Shown here: one piece after another, positions 1 through 9,170 of the stretch
How positions within the stretch are numbered: the stretch's first letter is position 1
How the letters are laid out: every line of letters begins with the position of its first letter
Made by a program: the position numbers and the translations under genes
The notes under the pieces: generated by a model
What the model was told of the DNA's origin: nothing
Databases searched by the model: none
What the model saw: the letters and a program-made list of their open reading frames with translations, nothing else
From: Lachnospiraceae bacterium
GTDB lineage: Bacteria > Bacillota > Clostridia > Lachnospirales > Lachnospiraceae
Reading direction: 5' to 3'
DNA length: 55,320 nucleotides
NCBI GenBank assembly: GCA_016291405.1
Contig: JAEEXG010000011.1
Location: forward strand, 1 to 55,320

Positions 1-2003
1 ATCTCGGAATAGATGTACTGCTTTAATTTATACGTATAAAGGCCGTTCATTGGCATTTCAATGTCATATTTTTTGCAGAATTTTTGAAGCAAAGAAAACT
101 GAGACAATGCTTCTGTTTGTCCCCAAACTCCCAAAAGCGCATCGTATTGAGGAATAGGAGTTGAAATATCTTCAAGGTCCTTTAAGAGTATTTCTTTTGA
201 TGCTCCGCTCTTTGCTTTTTCCTCAAGCTTAGAGAGATTGATTCTAAACTCTGAAAACTTCTCTATCTGCATTAAATGAGTATGCACTATAGAAAGAACA
301 TCTTCTTGTGAAACAGGAATCGGGATTGTTTCTTTCGGAAGGTCAGCCTTCATCATTTCTTCCAAAACAGGCAAATACTTTAAACACTTTGAGTAAATCT
401 CTTCATAGGGGTATGAATCGGATGTCCTTAAGTATTCATCCTGGAAGTTCCACTTAAAAGTATCCCAAGTATCACCGGATCTTGCTATCTGAATTATATT
501 TAGTATTTCATATAAATCATCGCCATATTCATTTCCAACCAAAGCCGTTGCGGCATCTCTTAACAATTCTTCACTTGAAAGATTCGGGTCTTGAAGAAGA
601 TGTCCCGCACAGTAAAGCGAAAAGATATTTGCTATGTGATAAGAATCCATCTCGCTCCAATAGGAAGGCTTTAAAACCGAGTCTCCGTCATTGGCGGTGG
701 TAAGATAGACATTCTTTATAACATTGGCATTTACATTCATTTCGGCAAGCTGGTCGATTTCTCTTTCGCACAAATTCCAAGACCAGATTCCAAGTTTTGC
801 TCCTGTATCCTTTACAGAGCCTCTGAATCCATGCCATGAAGGAATGGTGGTAACGGCACCGGCATAGAAGGTCACATCAGAGCCTAAATACTGGGCAATA
901 ACGTATCTATCGTACTTATTGGTATAATCGCTTACACCAAAGTCAATGTCAGGGTTTATTTCTCTTACCATGCTTCTAAAAAGCTCAGCATACTTTGCTA
1001 CTTCAACGGTGTTATGCACATTGCTTGGATCGTCAAAATGCATTATCACTCTGTCACTGCAATCGGCAAGCTCTGAATAAATCGTATAATACTTTACAAA
1101 AGTCTCGTAAGCTTCGGGGCATTCAAAGGAATATGAGTAATTTTCATAATCCGCATATACTACTGAATCATCTTCCCAACCGTATCCGTTAAACTCTGCC
1201 GCCCACACCCAAAGGGTAAACTTCATGCCAAGAGAATGGGCCGCATCCGCAATAAACCGTAGCCTGTCATGCACAAATTCATATCCTGAATACTGTGCCC
1301 ATGCAGAACACATATCTGTAACCTGCACACCTGTAAATCCGCAGGCTTTAAGCATTTTCACGTATTCATAAAGTTGATCGTCAGAATAGGTAAGAATTTC
1401 ACTTTTTAAACTTGCCTGAGTGTTAAAATACTGACCTCTTGCCACATTTGTTTTCCAAAGGCAGGTAATGGTCTCTCTTTCAACCATCCAGGGCTCTCCT
1501 CTAAAAAGAACATCGTTAGGATTCTTAACTTCTCCATTTTCTAAAACATGTTCTCTTTCTTCTCCGGCAAAAGCCCATCCTAAGTACATATTGGCAAAAG
1601 CATCTACCGTTTTTACAAGGTCATTTTTATCGGTTCCGTAAAGAACGATCTTTCCGTTTGAAATTATGATTTTTTCGCCTGTGTACTTTTTATCACAAAT
1701 AAGACGGATAGTTTTTTCTTTTTTCCCGCCGAAAATCTTTTTATCTACTTTGTATCCGCATTTTTCTTCAATAAGCCTTGAAAGCTCATCTTTAGCGGCT
1801 TTCTCAGAAAAAATCTTGTGGCTTATGATAGTGTAATTATCTAAGGATGTATCGCCAAAATAAACCTGCGCATATTCTGTAGGTTTATCTGATTCTTCCC
1901 TTTTATCCCTGTTATGATTGACTACGGCTGAAACCGTAAGTCCCAATATTATGCCTAATAAAAGCGCAGCTACGCCTATAATAATTCCGGTTTTTTTCTT
2001 CAT
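1..2003 (-). CDS. Membrane-anchored TIM-barrel glycosidase-like protein (partial, C-terminus off the left edge)
   Basis: An uninterrupted frame runs from an ATG at 2003 to the left edge (667 residues, no stop). GGAG lies 8 bases before the ATG. Residues 1-8 are basic, followed by one hydrophobic helix (about 6-28), so the protein is an N-terminally anchored or secreted extracytoplasmic protein. Residues about 45-180 have the alternating beta pattern of the small domain that precedes the barrel in GH67 and GH20 enzymes. From about 195 on there are (beta/alpha)8-like segments, including VQVTDMCSAW, ADAAHSLGMKFTLWVW and VIMHFDDPS, the last a possible acidic active-site strand. The exact GH family cannot be assigned by eye, and the substrate is unknown. 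A role in polysaccharide breakdown would fit the pentose genes further along the window, but that is inference. Confidence 0.72.
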   Translation of the reverse strand, partial: MKKKTGIIIGVAALLLGIILGLTVSAVVNHNRDKREESDKPTEYAQVYFGDTSLDNYTIISHKIFSEKAAKDELSRLIEEKCGYKVDKKIFGGKKEKTIRLICDKKYTGEKIIISNGKIVLYGTDKNDLVKTVDAFANMYLGWAFAGEEREHVLENGEVKNPNDVLFRGEPWMVERETITCLWKTNVARGQYFNTQASLKSEILTYSDDQLYEYVKMLKACGFTGVQVTDMCSAWAQYSGYEFVHDRLRFIADAAHSLGMKFTLWVWAAEFNGYGWEDDSVVYADYENYSYSFECPEAYETFVKYYTIYSELADCSDRVIMHFDDPSNVHNTVEVAKYAELFRSMVREINPDIDFGVSDYTNKYDRYVIAQYLGSDVTFYAGAVTTIPSWHGFRGSVKDTGAKLGIWSWNLCEREIDQLAEMNVNANVIKNVYLTTANDGDSVLKPSYWSEMDSYHIANIFSLYCAGHLLQDPNLSSEELLRDAATALVGNEYGDDLYEILNIIQIARSGDTWDTFKWNFQDEYLRTSDSYPYEEIYSKCLKYLPVLEEMMKADLPKETIPIPVSQEDVLSIVHTHLMQIEKFSEFRINLSKLEEKAKSGASKEILLKDLEDISTPIPQYDALLGVWGQTEALSQFSLLQKFCKKYDIEMPMNGLYTYKLKQYIYSE

Positions 2004-2036
2004 CTAAAATCTCCGTGTTTTTCCTAATTAAGCATA

Positions 2037-2042
2037 ATTATA
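2037..2042 (-). promoter_or_regulatory. Probable -10 element of the glycosidase-like gene
   Basis: TATAAT on the minus strand, 34 bases before the ATG at 2003. No good -35 is present: a 17-base spacing places it in the descending arm of the carB terminator (TGGCAG). The gene follows the carB terminator directly, so a promoter is needed unless transcription reads through. Confidence 0.4.
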
Positions 2043-2050
2043 TAGCAAGT

Positions 2051-2088
2051 AAAAAAAAACTGCCACAGCAATAGCCTGCTGTGACAGT
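2051..2088 (-). terminator. Rho-independent terminator after carB
   Basis: The arms ACTGTCACAGCA and TGCTGTGGCAGT (12 bp, one G-T pair) are followed on the minus strand by a run of eight to nine T. It starts 12 bases after the carB stop. Confidence 0.9.
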
Positions 2089-2099
2089 AATCTTAATAC

Positions 2100-5000
2100 T
2101 TATTTAATAGATGCATGCAATTCCTGCAATGATTTTACTTCGGAAACATTACCGTCTTTAACGGCCTTAATTCCGATTGCGGTAGCTTTTGCAGCAGCCA
2201 TTGTTGTGATGTAAGGAACCTTAGCCTTAATCGCTGCTTTACGGATATAAGAGTCATCGTGAGCACTCTTCTTTCCGATAGGTGTGTTGATTACAAGCTG
2301 TACTTCCTTATTGATGATATAGTCTGATACGTCGGGACGTCCTTCATAAATCTTTGCAACCTTCTTTACAGTGTAGCCTAAGTCCTTAATAAGTTCATAG
2401 GTTCTTCCTGTTGCCACAAAGTCAAATCCGGCATCAGCCAAGATCTTCACTACTTCGGGAAGCTCTGCCTTATCCTTATCGTTTACGCTGATAAGTGCTG
2501 TTCCTTCCAAAGGAAGACAAGTCTGAGTTGCTTCCTGCGCTTTAAAGAATGCTTCTCCCACATTTTCTGATATACCCAAAACTTCACCGGTTGATCTCAT
2601 TTCAGGTCCGAGTACAGGGTCAACTTCAGGGAACATATTGAAGGGGAATACAGCTTCTTTTACACCGTGATAAGGAATCTTTGTCTTCTTAAGTGAAGGC
2701 ACGGGTGAAGGCTTTCCTGTAAGTTCTCTTGTTACGATTTCTGTTGCAACGGGTACCATCTGAATGCCGCAAACCTTTGATACAAGGGGTACTGTACGTG
2801 ATGCTCTGGGGTTTGCTTCAATTACGTATACTTTTCCGTTTTCAATAGCATACTGCATGTTCATAAGTCCCTGTACATGCATTTCTTCTGCTATCTTTCT
2901 TGTATATTCTTCAATGGTCTTTAAGTTTTCTTCCGAAATGTTCAATGAAGGAATGATGCAAGCCGAGTCACCTGAGTGGATTCCCGCAAGCTCAATGTGT
3001 TCCATTACGGCAGGTACAAATGCATGCTCTCCGTCGCAGATTGCATCGGCTTCGCATTCTGTAGCATGGCGAAGGAATCTGTCTATAAGGATTGGTCTGT
3101 CGGGAGTTACACCGATTGCAGCTCTCATGTATTCAACCAATTCTTCATCATCATGCACTACTTCCATTCCTCGTCCGCCAAGTACGTATGAAGGGCGCAC
3201 CATAACAGGATATCCAATCTTTGTTGCAACACTTAATGCTTCTTCTGTTGTAACAGCCATTCCTGCTTCAGGCATGGGAATGTTTAATTTTTCCATCATT
3301 GCTCTAAACTGATCTCTGTCTTCGGCAAGGTCAATGATTTCAGGTGATGTACCAAGAATCTTTACGCCGTTTTTCTTAAGTTCAGCTGCCAAGTTAAGAG
3401 GAGTCTGTCCACCAAACTGAGCGATTACTCCGGCGGGCTTTTCCTTTTCGTAGATGCTTAAAACATCTTCAAGTGTAAGAGGCTCAAAGTAAAGCTTATC
3501 GGATGTATCGTAGTCTGTTGAAACTGTTTCAGGGTTACAGTTTACTATGATTGTTTCAAATCCAAGCTTCTTAAGAGCAAGTGCAGCATGTACCGAGCAA
3601 TAGTCAAATTCGATACCCTGACCGATTCTGTTGGGGCCTCCGCCAAGAATCATTACCTTTTGCTTATCGGTGTTGCAAGGGCTCTTATCTTCTGCATTAT
3701 ATGTTGAATAGTAGTATGCACTATCTTTTGTTCCGCTTACGTGAACGCCTTCCCAGGCTTCTTTTACACCGATTTCTTTTCTTCTGTTTCTTACATCTTC
3801 TTCTTTGATTTCAAGAATCTTTGCAAGATACTTATCTGAGAAACCGTCTTTCTTGGCCTTTGTCAAAGCTTCATCTGAAGGAAGTTTTCCTTTATTCTTA
3901 AGTAAGCTTTCTTCTTCCTCTACAAGTTCCTTCATCTGTTCAATGAAGTAATGCTTAATCTTTGTAAGCTCGTAGATTTCATCAACGGAAGCGCCTTTTC
4001 TTAATGCTTCGTACATAATGAACTGACGCTCACTTGTGGGAATAGCCAAAAGCTTTAATAATTCTTCTTTGGTCTTTTCGTTAAAGTTCTTTACAAATCC
4101 TAAACCGTAACGGTCTTTTTCAAGGCTTCGAATGGCTTTCTGGAAGGCTTCTTTATAAGTCTTACCAATGCTCATTACTTCTCCGACTGCTCTCATCTGA
4201 GTGCCGAGCTTATCTTCAACGCCTTTAAACTTTTCAAATGCCCAGCGAGCAAACTTGATTACCACATAGTCGCCGTCGGGAACGTATTTATCCAAAGTTC
4301 CGTACTTTCCGCAAGGAATTTCATCAAGTGTAAGTCCGCTTGCAAGCATTGCAGATACAAGTGCGATAGGGAATCCTGTTGCTTTTGATGCAAGAGCTGA
4401 GGAACGGGAAGTTCTGGGGTTAATTTCGATAACTACGATTCTTCCTGTCTTAGGATCGTGGCCAAACTGTACGTTTGTGCCACCGATAACTCCTACTTCA
4501 TCAACAATCTTATATGCCTGTCTCTGTAATTCCTTTTGAACATCTTCAGAAATTGTAAGCATGGGAGCAGAGCAGAATGAGTCACCTGTGTGCACTCCCA
4601 AGGGATCAATGTTTTCAATAAAGCAAACGGTAATCATCTTACCTTTTGCATCTCTTACTACTTCAAGTTCAAGTTCTTCCCAGCCAAGGATTGATTCTTC
4701 AACCAATACCTGACCTACCAAAGAAGCCTTAAGACCACGTTCGCAAACAGTCTTTAATTCTTCCTTGTTGTATACAAGGCCGCCGCCTGCGCCGCCCATG
4801 GTGTATGCAGGTCTTAAAACAACGGGGTATCCAAGCTTATCGGCTATTGCAAGGGCTTCATCAACAGAGTAAGAAACCTCTGAGCGAGCCATTTCGATTC
4901 CAAGCTTGTTCATAGTGTTCTTAAATTCGATTCTGTCTTCGCCTCTTTCGATTGCGTCTACCTGAACACCGATTACCTTTACTCCGTACTTTTCAAGGAT

Positions 5001-5318
5001 TCCTGCTGTTGAAAGCTCTGAACACAAGTTAAGTCCCGACTGACCTCCTAAGTTAGGTAAGATTGCATCGGGTCTTTCCTTCTTTATAATCTTTTCAAGT
5101 CTGTCCACATTCAAGGGTTCGATGTAAGTTACATCAGCGATTCCCGGGTCTGTCATGATTGTGGCGGGATTTGAATTTACCAAAACTATCTGGTAGCCAA
5201 GCTTTCTTAATGCTTTACAAGCCTGGGTTCCTGAATAGTCAAATTCACACGCCTGACCGATAATAATCGGGCCCGAACCTATGATAAGTACTTTCTTGAT
5301 ATCATTTCTCTTTGCCAT
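2100..5318 (-). CDS. carB: Carbamoyl-phosphate synthase, large (synthetase) subunit
   Basis: 1072 residues, the usual length of CarB. It makes carbamoyl phosphate from bicarbonate, ammonia (channelled from the small subunit's glutamine) and two ATP, for pyrimidine and arginine synthesis. Two homologous ATP-grasp halves are visible. Each begins with a pre-ATP-grasp fold (VLIIGSGPIIIGQACEFDYSG near residue 10 and VMILGGGPNRIGQGIEFDYCS near 555) and contains glycine-rich loops such as RPAYTMGGAGGG and RPSYVLGGRGMEV. An MGS-like allosteric domain forms the last 130 or so residues. The first half has NLGGQSGLNL where many CarB proteins have a VGGQTALN form; the second half keeps FGGQTPLNL. The small-subunit gene carA is not in this window, so the pair is not an adjacent operon here. 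GAGGAG precedes the ATG. Confidence 0.97.
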   Translation of the reverse strand: MAKRNDIKKVLIIGSGPIIIGQACEFDYSGTQACKALRKLGYQIVLVNSNPATIMTDPGIADVTYIEPLNVDRLEKIIKKERPDAILPNLGGQSGLNLCSELSTAGILEKYGVKVIGVQVDAIERGEDRIEFKNTMNKLGIEMARSEVSYSVDEALAIADKLGYPVVLRPAYTMGGAGGGLVYNKEELKTVCERGLKASLVGQVLVEESILGWEELELEVVRDAKGKMITVCFIENIDPLGVHTGDSFCSAPMLTISEDVQKELQRQAYKIVDEVGVIGGTNVQFGHDPKTGRIVVIEINPRTSRSSALASKATGFPIALVSAMLASGLTLDEIPCGKYGTLDKYVPDGDYVVIKFARWAFEKFKGVEDKLGTQMRAVGEVMSIGKTYKEAFQKAIRSLEKDRYGLGFVKNFNEKTKEELLKLLAIPTSERQFIMYEALRKGASVDEIYELTKIKHYFIEQMKELVEEEESLLKNKGKLPSDEALTKAKKDGFSDKYLAKILEIKEEDVRNRRKEIGVKEAWEGVHVSGTKDSAYYYSTYNAEDKSPCNTDKQKVMILGGGPNRIGQGIEFDYCSVHAALALKKLGFETIIVNCNPETVSTDYDTSDKLYFEPLTLEDVLSIYEKEKPAGVIAQFGGQTPLNLAAELKKNGVKILGTSPEIIDLAEDRDQFRAMMEKLNIPMPEAGMAVTTEEALSVATKIGYPVMVRPSYVLGGRGMEVVHDDEELVEYMRAAIGVTPDRPILIDRFLRHATECEADAICDGEHAFVPAVMEHIELAGIHSGDSACIIPSLNISEENLKTIEEYTRKIAEEMHVQGLMNMQYAIENGKVYVIEANPRASRTVPLVSKVCGIQMVPVATEIVTRELTGKPSPVPSLKKTKIPYHGVKEAVFPFNMFPEVDPVLGPEMRSTGEVLGISENVGEAFFKAQEATQTCLPLEGTALISVNDKDKAELPEVVKILADAGFDFVATGRTYELIKDLGYTVKKVAKIYEGRPDVSDYIINKEVQLVINTPIGKKSAHDDSYIRKAAIKAKVPYITTMAAAKATAIGIKAVKDGNVSEVKSLQELHASIK

Positions 5319-5349
5319 TAAGTTTCTCCTCTTTCATATGTTTATACAG

Positions 5350-5374
5350 AAAAAACCTCTTATAAAAGAGGTTT
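5350..5374 (-). terminator. Rho-independent terminator after rpe, just upstream of carB
   Basis: The arms AAACCTCTT and AAGAGGTTT (9 bp, 4-base loop) overlap the rpe stop and are followed by six T on the minus strand. It separates rpe from carB, whose ATG lies only about 30 bases further on. Confidence 0.85.
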
Positions 5375-6014
5375 ATTGTTCCAAAAAATATTTAATGTTA
5401 CCGGTAATATCACCTTTAAATACAGCAGAACCGGCAACAATAACATTAGCTCCGGCTTCCAAAATACTTTTGATATTTTCCCTTGTAACTCCGCCATCGA
5501 TTTCAACATCAACGGAAACACCAAGCCTGTTTATTTCGCGACGAACGGCTTTAATCTTGTCATATGTGAAATCCAAAAACTTCTGTCCCCCAAAACCGGG
5601 CTCGACAGTCATCACAAGAACCATATCAACTTTGGAAAGTAAAGGGAAAAGAACTTCGACATCAGTATCGGGTTTAATAGATAACCCAGCCTTGCATCCC
5701 GCTTTGTGAATGGCATCGATTGTTGCCACAACGTCTTTGCAAGCTTCATAATGAACGGTAATAATATCTGCGCCGCACTCAGCGAACTCATCAATATAAC
5801 GAATAGGATCGATAACCATCAGATGAACATCAAAAATAATGTCTGATACTTTCCTAATCGTTTTGATAACAGGCATTCCCATGGAAATTGAAGGAACAAA
5901 ATACCCATCCATCACATCAATGTGAAGGTACTGAGCACCGGCTTTGTCCGCTTCTTCAATTTGCTTTCCCAGAATGCTAAAATCTGCTGCCAGGATTGAC
6001 GGAGATAAAATCAT
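5373..6014 (-). CDS. rpe: Ribulose-phosphate 3-epimerase
   Basis: 213 residues, near the usual 215-225. It interconverts D-ribulose 5-phosphate and D-xylulose 5-phosphate in the cytoplasmic pentose phosphate pathway. The TIM-barrel family landmarks are present: SPSILAADF at the N-terminus, HIDVMDG (metal and catalytic residues), FDVHLMV, MTVEPGFGGQKF (phosphate loop) and EIDGGV near the C-terminus. AAAGGTG precedes the ATG by a few bases. Upstream is lysA with a 124-base gap that shows no convincing terminator, so read-through from the lysine operon is possible. Its product class connects with the pentose operon at 24-29 kb, although the two are not adjacent. Confidence 0.96.
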   Translation of the reverse strand: MILSPSILAADFSILGKQIEEADKAGAQYLHIDVMDGYFVPSISMGMPVIKTIRKVSDIIFDVHLMVIDPIRYIDEFAECGADIITVHYEACKDVVATIDAIHKAGCKAGLSIKPDTDVEVLFPLLSKVDMVLVMTVEPGFGGQKFLDFTYDKIKAVRREINRLGVSVDVEIDGGVTRENIKSILEAGANVIVAGSAVFKGDITGNIKYFLEQ

Positions 6015-6138
6015 CTTTTCACCTTTGTAACAGTTTGTTTTTCTGTATCGTAACTAGGTTAATGCACTTTGCATCTATTTTCAAGAACAATTTTTAAAAA
6101 TAGTTACCAAATTTTCCTTTCTGTCTTAGTGATTCTTA

Positions 6139-7380
6139 CTACATATGGCGCAAAAGATCCTCATAAGTCTCTCTTTTACGGATTACTTTGTCTTCGCCTG
6201 TCTTAGTGATAAGCACTTCGGCGGGTCTTGGACGTGAGTTGTAATTTGAACACATACTGTATCCGTAAGCACCTGTATCAAGAAGGCACACGATATCTTC
6301 TTCCTTTATGTCGGGAAGCGGTCTTTCTTTACAAAGAAGATCTCCTGATTCACAAATGTTACCGCAAATCGTGATTTCTTTTAAGTTATCTCTCTTAACC
6401 ACTTTTCCGTTTCTTATTATTTCAGCATCGTGCCAGGAATCATACATGGAAGGACGTACAAGCACATTCATACCGATATCCGTTCCTGCATATTCTTTTC
6501 CTGCATTTGTCTTTGTGGCATAAACTCTTCCCAAAAGCACCGAACCTTCAGCTACGCAAAATCTTCCTGGCTCTGATTTAAACAAAGGAGCATATCCGTA
6601 CTCTTCAACAAACTTATCTAAAATGGGCTCAAGTCTTTCTTTAAAGCTTTCAATATCGTATTCTGCCTCATCATCAAGCTTATGATAAGGAATTCCGTAT
6701 CCACCGCCAAAATCGATAAATTCAAGATTCTTAAATCTCTTAGCAATTCTAAGTAAGTTTGAAACTGCTTCAAGATAGGGCGTAGGCTCCATAAACAAAG
6801 ATCCTATATGCTGATTGATTCCCGCAATTGTAAGGTTGTATTCCTTTGCAATTTCAAAAATCTCATCTATATCTTCTTCGGAAATTCCAAATTTTGTTTT
6901 CTTTCCGCCTGTAACCACCTTTTCGTGATGCCCTGCACCAACACCGGGATTGATTCTTACCGCACATTTTCCGCCTTTGTTAAGCTTTCCGTATCTTCTT
7001 AACTGAGCTAAAGAATCAAGGCTTGTCATGATGTTTCTTTCTATGGCATATTTCATTTCTTCGTCTGAAACATTGTTTGGCACAAAGAAAATTCTTTCAT
7101 ATTCAAAGCCTGCTGCCTCAAGCATTCTGATTTCGCCTTCGCTCATGGCATCGCAGTTAAGACCTTCTTCGTGGGCAAGCTTAAGGATATGAATATTTGT
7201 GTTTGCTTTAACCGAATAGTTTGCCGTATAAGGGTACTTAGTGATTACCTGTGACACCTTGTGCATGCGGTCTCTTAAAATATTTTCGTTATATACATAA
7301 AGAGGTGTTCCGTATTTTTTAGCAAGTTCCTCTGCGTTTGTATTTCCAAAGAAATTTACTTTTTCAACAAATGAATTCAT
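6139..7380 (-). CDS. lysA: Diaminopimelate decarboxylase
   Basis: 413 residues, typical for LysA. This PLP enzyme removes CO2 from meso-diaminopimelate to give L-lysine. The N-terminal alanine-racemase-like barrel carries the PLP lysine in YSVKANTN (Lys58). FGGGYG and EPGRF are phosphate-binding motifs. GNICESGDLL contains the conserved Cys-Glu-Ser-x-Asp of the active site, and the C-terminal beta domain has DTGAYGYSM. It is the last gene of an apparent operon with ddh (14-base gap) and the TrmB-like regulator. Together ddh and lysA cover the last two steps of lysine synthesis by the dehydrogenase branch. Confidence 0.97.
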   Translation of the reverse strand: MNSFVEKVNFFGNTNAEELAKKYGTPLYVYNENILRDRMHKVSQVITKYPYTANYSVKANTNIHILKLAHEEGLNCDAMSEGEIRMLEAAGFEYERIFFVPNNVSDEEMKYAIERNIMTSLDSLAQLRRYGKLNKGGKCAVRINPGVGAGHHEKVVTGGKKTKFGISEEDIDEIFEIAKEYNLTIAGINQHIGSLFMEPTPYLEAVSNLLRIAKRFKNLEFIDFGGGYGIPYHKLDDEAEYDIESFKERLEPILDKFVEEYGYAPLFKSEPGRFCVAEGSVLLGRVYATKTNAGKEYAGTDIGMNVLVRPSMYDSWHDAEIIRNGKVVKRDNLKEITICGNICESGDLLCKERPLPDIKEEDIVCLLDTGAYGYSMCSNYNSRPRPAEVLITKTGEDKVIRKRETYEDLLRHM

Positions 7381-7394
7381 CTATTTCTCCTAAA

Positions 7395-8375
7395 TTATAA
7401 TAAGTGAGCTCTCATATCTTCATCTGACAGTGCGCTTAAGTAAGCAGGTGCAATATCAAATACTGTCTTACATCCTGTGCTTCCTTCTTTGTTTAAACGA
7501 GCGATTGCTCTTGCGTATGCCACGATTACGGAAGCTGTAAATTCAGGGTTAGAATCAAGTTTTAAGCTATATTCGATAATAGCCTTGTTTTCTCCGTCCC
7601 AGCCGATGTTACCGCTTCTGATAACAAATCCGCCGTGAGGAATTCCTGCATGGTTTTTATCAAGTTCTTCCTGAGAAATAAAGTGTACTGTTGTATCGTA
7701 GTCTGAGAAGTAGTTGGGCATTGTCTTAATTTCGTTTTCGATTCTCTTAAGGTCTGCGCCTTCTTCAGCTACAACAAAGCATTCTCTTGTATGCTTTTCT
7801 CTTGTGGTGAGTGTAGGGTTTTCACCGTTTCTTACTTTTTCAAGAGCTGCTTCTACGGGAATTGTGTACTGCTTTCCGTCTTTTACTCCGTCAATTCTTC
7901 TGATGGCATCTGAATGGCCCTGGCTTACGCCCTTTCCCCAGAATGTGTAGTCACTTCCCTTAGGAAGCACACAGTTAGCATATAATCTGTTTAAAGAAAA
8001 CATTCCGGGATCCCAGCCTGCCGAAATTAAAGCTGTGTGACCGCTTTCTTTTGCCGCTTTATCTACATTGGCAAAATGCTCAGGGATGCGCGCATGTGTG
8101 TCAAAAGAATCGATTACGTTAAAGTATTTTGCGTACTCGGGAGTCATCTTGGGAAGGTCTGTTGCGCTTCCTCCGCAGATAATAAGAACATCGATTTCAT
8201 CCTTGTGGTCCAAAATCTCATCAACATGTCTTACAGGCACACCCTGTGTCAAAATCGAAACTGTCTTAGGATCTCTTCTTGTGTATACACCCACAAGCTT
8301 TGCATCATCGTTTGCTTTAACGGCACATTCAACGCCTCTTCCTAAATTACCGTAACCTAAAATTGCAATATTCAT
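7395..8375 (-). CDS. ddh: meso-Diaminopimelate D-dehydrogenase
   Basis: 326 residues, the normal length for Ddh. It makes meso-DAP from tetrahydrodipicolinate in one NADPH-dependent step, bypassing the succinylase or acetylase routes. The N-terminal Rossmann motif is ILGYGNLGRGVE. The sequence follows the family closely, with ISAGWDPGMFSLNRL, WGKGVSQGHSDAIRRIDGV and HGGFVIRSGN. It lies 2 bases after the regulator's stop and 14 bases before lysA, so the three are almost surely co-transcribed. The product serves both lysine and peptidoglycan. The start is ATG with AGGAGAATTA upstream. Confidence 0.96.
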   Translation of the reverse strand: MNIAILGYGNLGRGVECAVKANDDAKLVGVYTRRDPKTVSILTQGVPVRHVDEILDHKDEIDVLIICGGSATDLPKMTPEYAKYFNVIDSFDTHARIPEHFANVDKAAKESGHTALISAGWDPGMFSLNRLYANCVLPKGSDYTFWGKGVSQGHSDAIRRIDGVKDGKQYTIPVEAALEKVRNGENPTLTTREKHTRECFVVAEEGADLKRIENEIKTMPNYFSDYDTTVHFISQEELDKNHAGIPHGGFVIRSGNIGWDGENKAIIEYSLKLDSNPEFTASVIVAYARAIARLNKEGSTGCKTVFDIAPAYLSALSDEDMRAHLL

Positions 8376-8377
8376 AA

Positions 8378-9076
8378 TTAATTCTCCTTACCCATTTGTA
8401 TTAGTGTAATTTTATTTTTCAATGCCTCTTTCATTACAGCCACCAAATTTGCCTGTCCCGAATAAAGACATGTATCACTTTCTTTTCCTTCCAAGCTTCC
8501 CGTAAGCACAAAAGACGAATCGATTATCAATCGAAGCTGTCCTTTTTCGGGAACCGTTTTATACATTATTGCTTTTTCAAAGAAAGAATCGTTCGTTAAC
8601 ACCACAACCTTCTTTCCCTCTTTGATTAAAGCCTCTATTTCACTTCTGTATTCTTCAAGCACGCATCCTTCTGCCATAATGTAAACTCGAAGTTCACAAG
8701 CTTTAAGCATTTCCTCGATTTTATTGCATATATGCTTTGTGCCTTTAATTGTCACATAGCCTTCTGTTTTAACCGATTCTTTGGGAGCTTCTTTTAAAAC
8801 GATATCCGCCTTTTTCCTTAATTCCTTTAAGACGTTTTGAGTAAATACCTTAACCTCCACTCCCTGATACTTTGTGGCCTCGCCTTCACAAAGATAGGCA
8901 GCTCCCTTTTCAACCAGACTGTTAAGGGCACTGTATACGTTTGATCTTGATATTCCGGTTTCTTTTGAAACCTCATACCCGGTCATTTCTCCGTGCTTTA
9001 AAAGCTCAAAATATATACTTGCTTCCTGCCCTGTAAGACCGAAGGCTTTAATGTTTTCTTCAAATGTGTTTCCCAT
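8378..9076 (-). CDS. TrmB-family transcriptional regulator, probable regulator of the ddh-lysA operon
   Basis: 232 residues. Residues about 5-75 form a winged helix of TrmB type (LTGQEASIYFELLKHG, then ETGISRSNVYSALNSLVEKG). The C-terminal half resembles the TrmB effector/PLD-like domain, with VTIKGTKHICNKIEEMLKAC and VVVLTNDSFFEKA. TrmB proteins in archaea and some bacteria bind sugars or other small molecules; the ligand here is unknown. It is first in an operon with ddh and lysA, and a 20-bp imperfect palindrome overlaps its transcription start, which suggests autoregulation. A lysine or DAP response is inferred from context only. GGAGAG precedes the ATG. Confidence 0.85.
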   Translation of the reverse strand: MGNTFEENIKAFGLTGQEASIYFELLKHGEMTGYEVSKETGISRSNVYSALNSLVEKGAAYLCEGEATKYQGVEVKVFTQNVLKELRKKADIVLKEAPKESVKTEGYVTIKGTKHICNKIEEMLKACELRVYIMAEGCVLEEYRSEIEALIKEGKKVVVLTNDSFFEKAIMYKTVPEKGQLRLIIDSSFVLTGSLEGKESDTCLYSGQANLVAVMKEALKNKITLIQMGKEN

Positions 9077-9088
9077 CTTCTCTCCGTG

Positions 9089-9108
9089 GTGGTACCAATT
9101 AGTACTAC
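9089..9108 (-). promoter_or_regulatory. Palindromic operator candidate at the trmB-ddh-lysA promoter
   Basis: Inverted repeat GTAGTAC-N6-GTACCAC on the minus strand (one mismatch between arms). It begins 4 bases after the -10 hexamer, so it covers the expected transcription start. A bound protein there would block initiation. The TrmB-like protein encoded directly downstream is the obvious candidate. Confidence 0.6.
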
Positions 9109-9112
9109 TCGC

Positions 9113-9141
9113 ATAATAAACCCTGCTTCTGAGTTTGTCAA
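9113..9141 (-). promoter_or_regulatory. Sigma-70-type promoter of the trmB-ddh-lysA operon
   Basis: TTGACA (9136-9141), a 17-base spacer and TATTAT (9113-9118) on the minus strand. The -35 is a perfect match and the -10 matches five of six. Confidence 0.88.
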
Positions 9142-9170
9142 CGCTAACCGATATTAAATATTTATAAATT

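Noticed and set aside
2764-3312. A 182-codon open frame on the plus strand inside carB.
   Set aside because: It is antisense to highly conserved carB coding sequence, has no ribosome site, and its translation is low-complexity without domain features.
9086-9097. GGTGGTACC on the plus strand resembles the conserved motif of T-box leaders.
   Set aside because: It points away from the operon, has no specifier stem or terminator, and is explained as one arm of the palindrome at the regulator's promoter.
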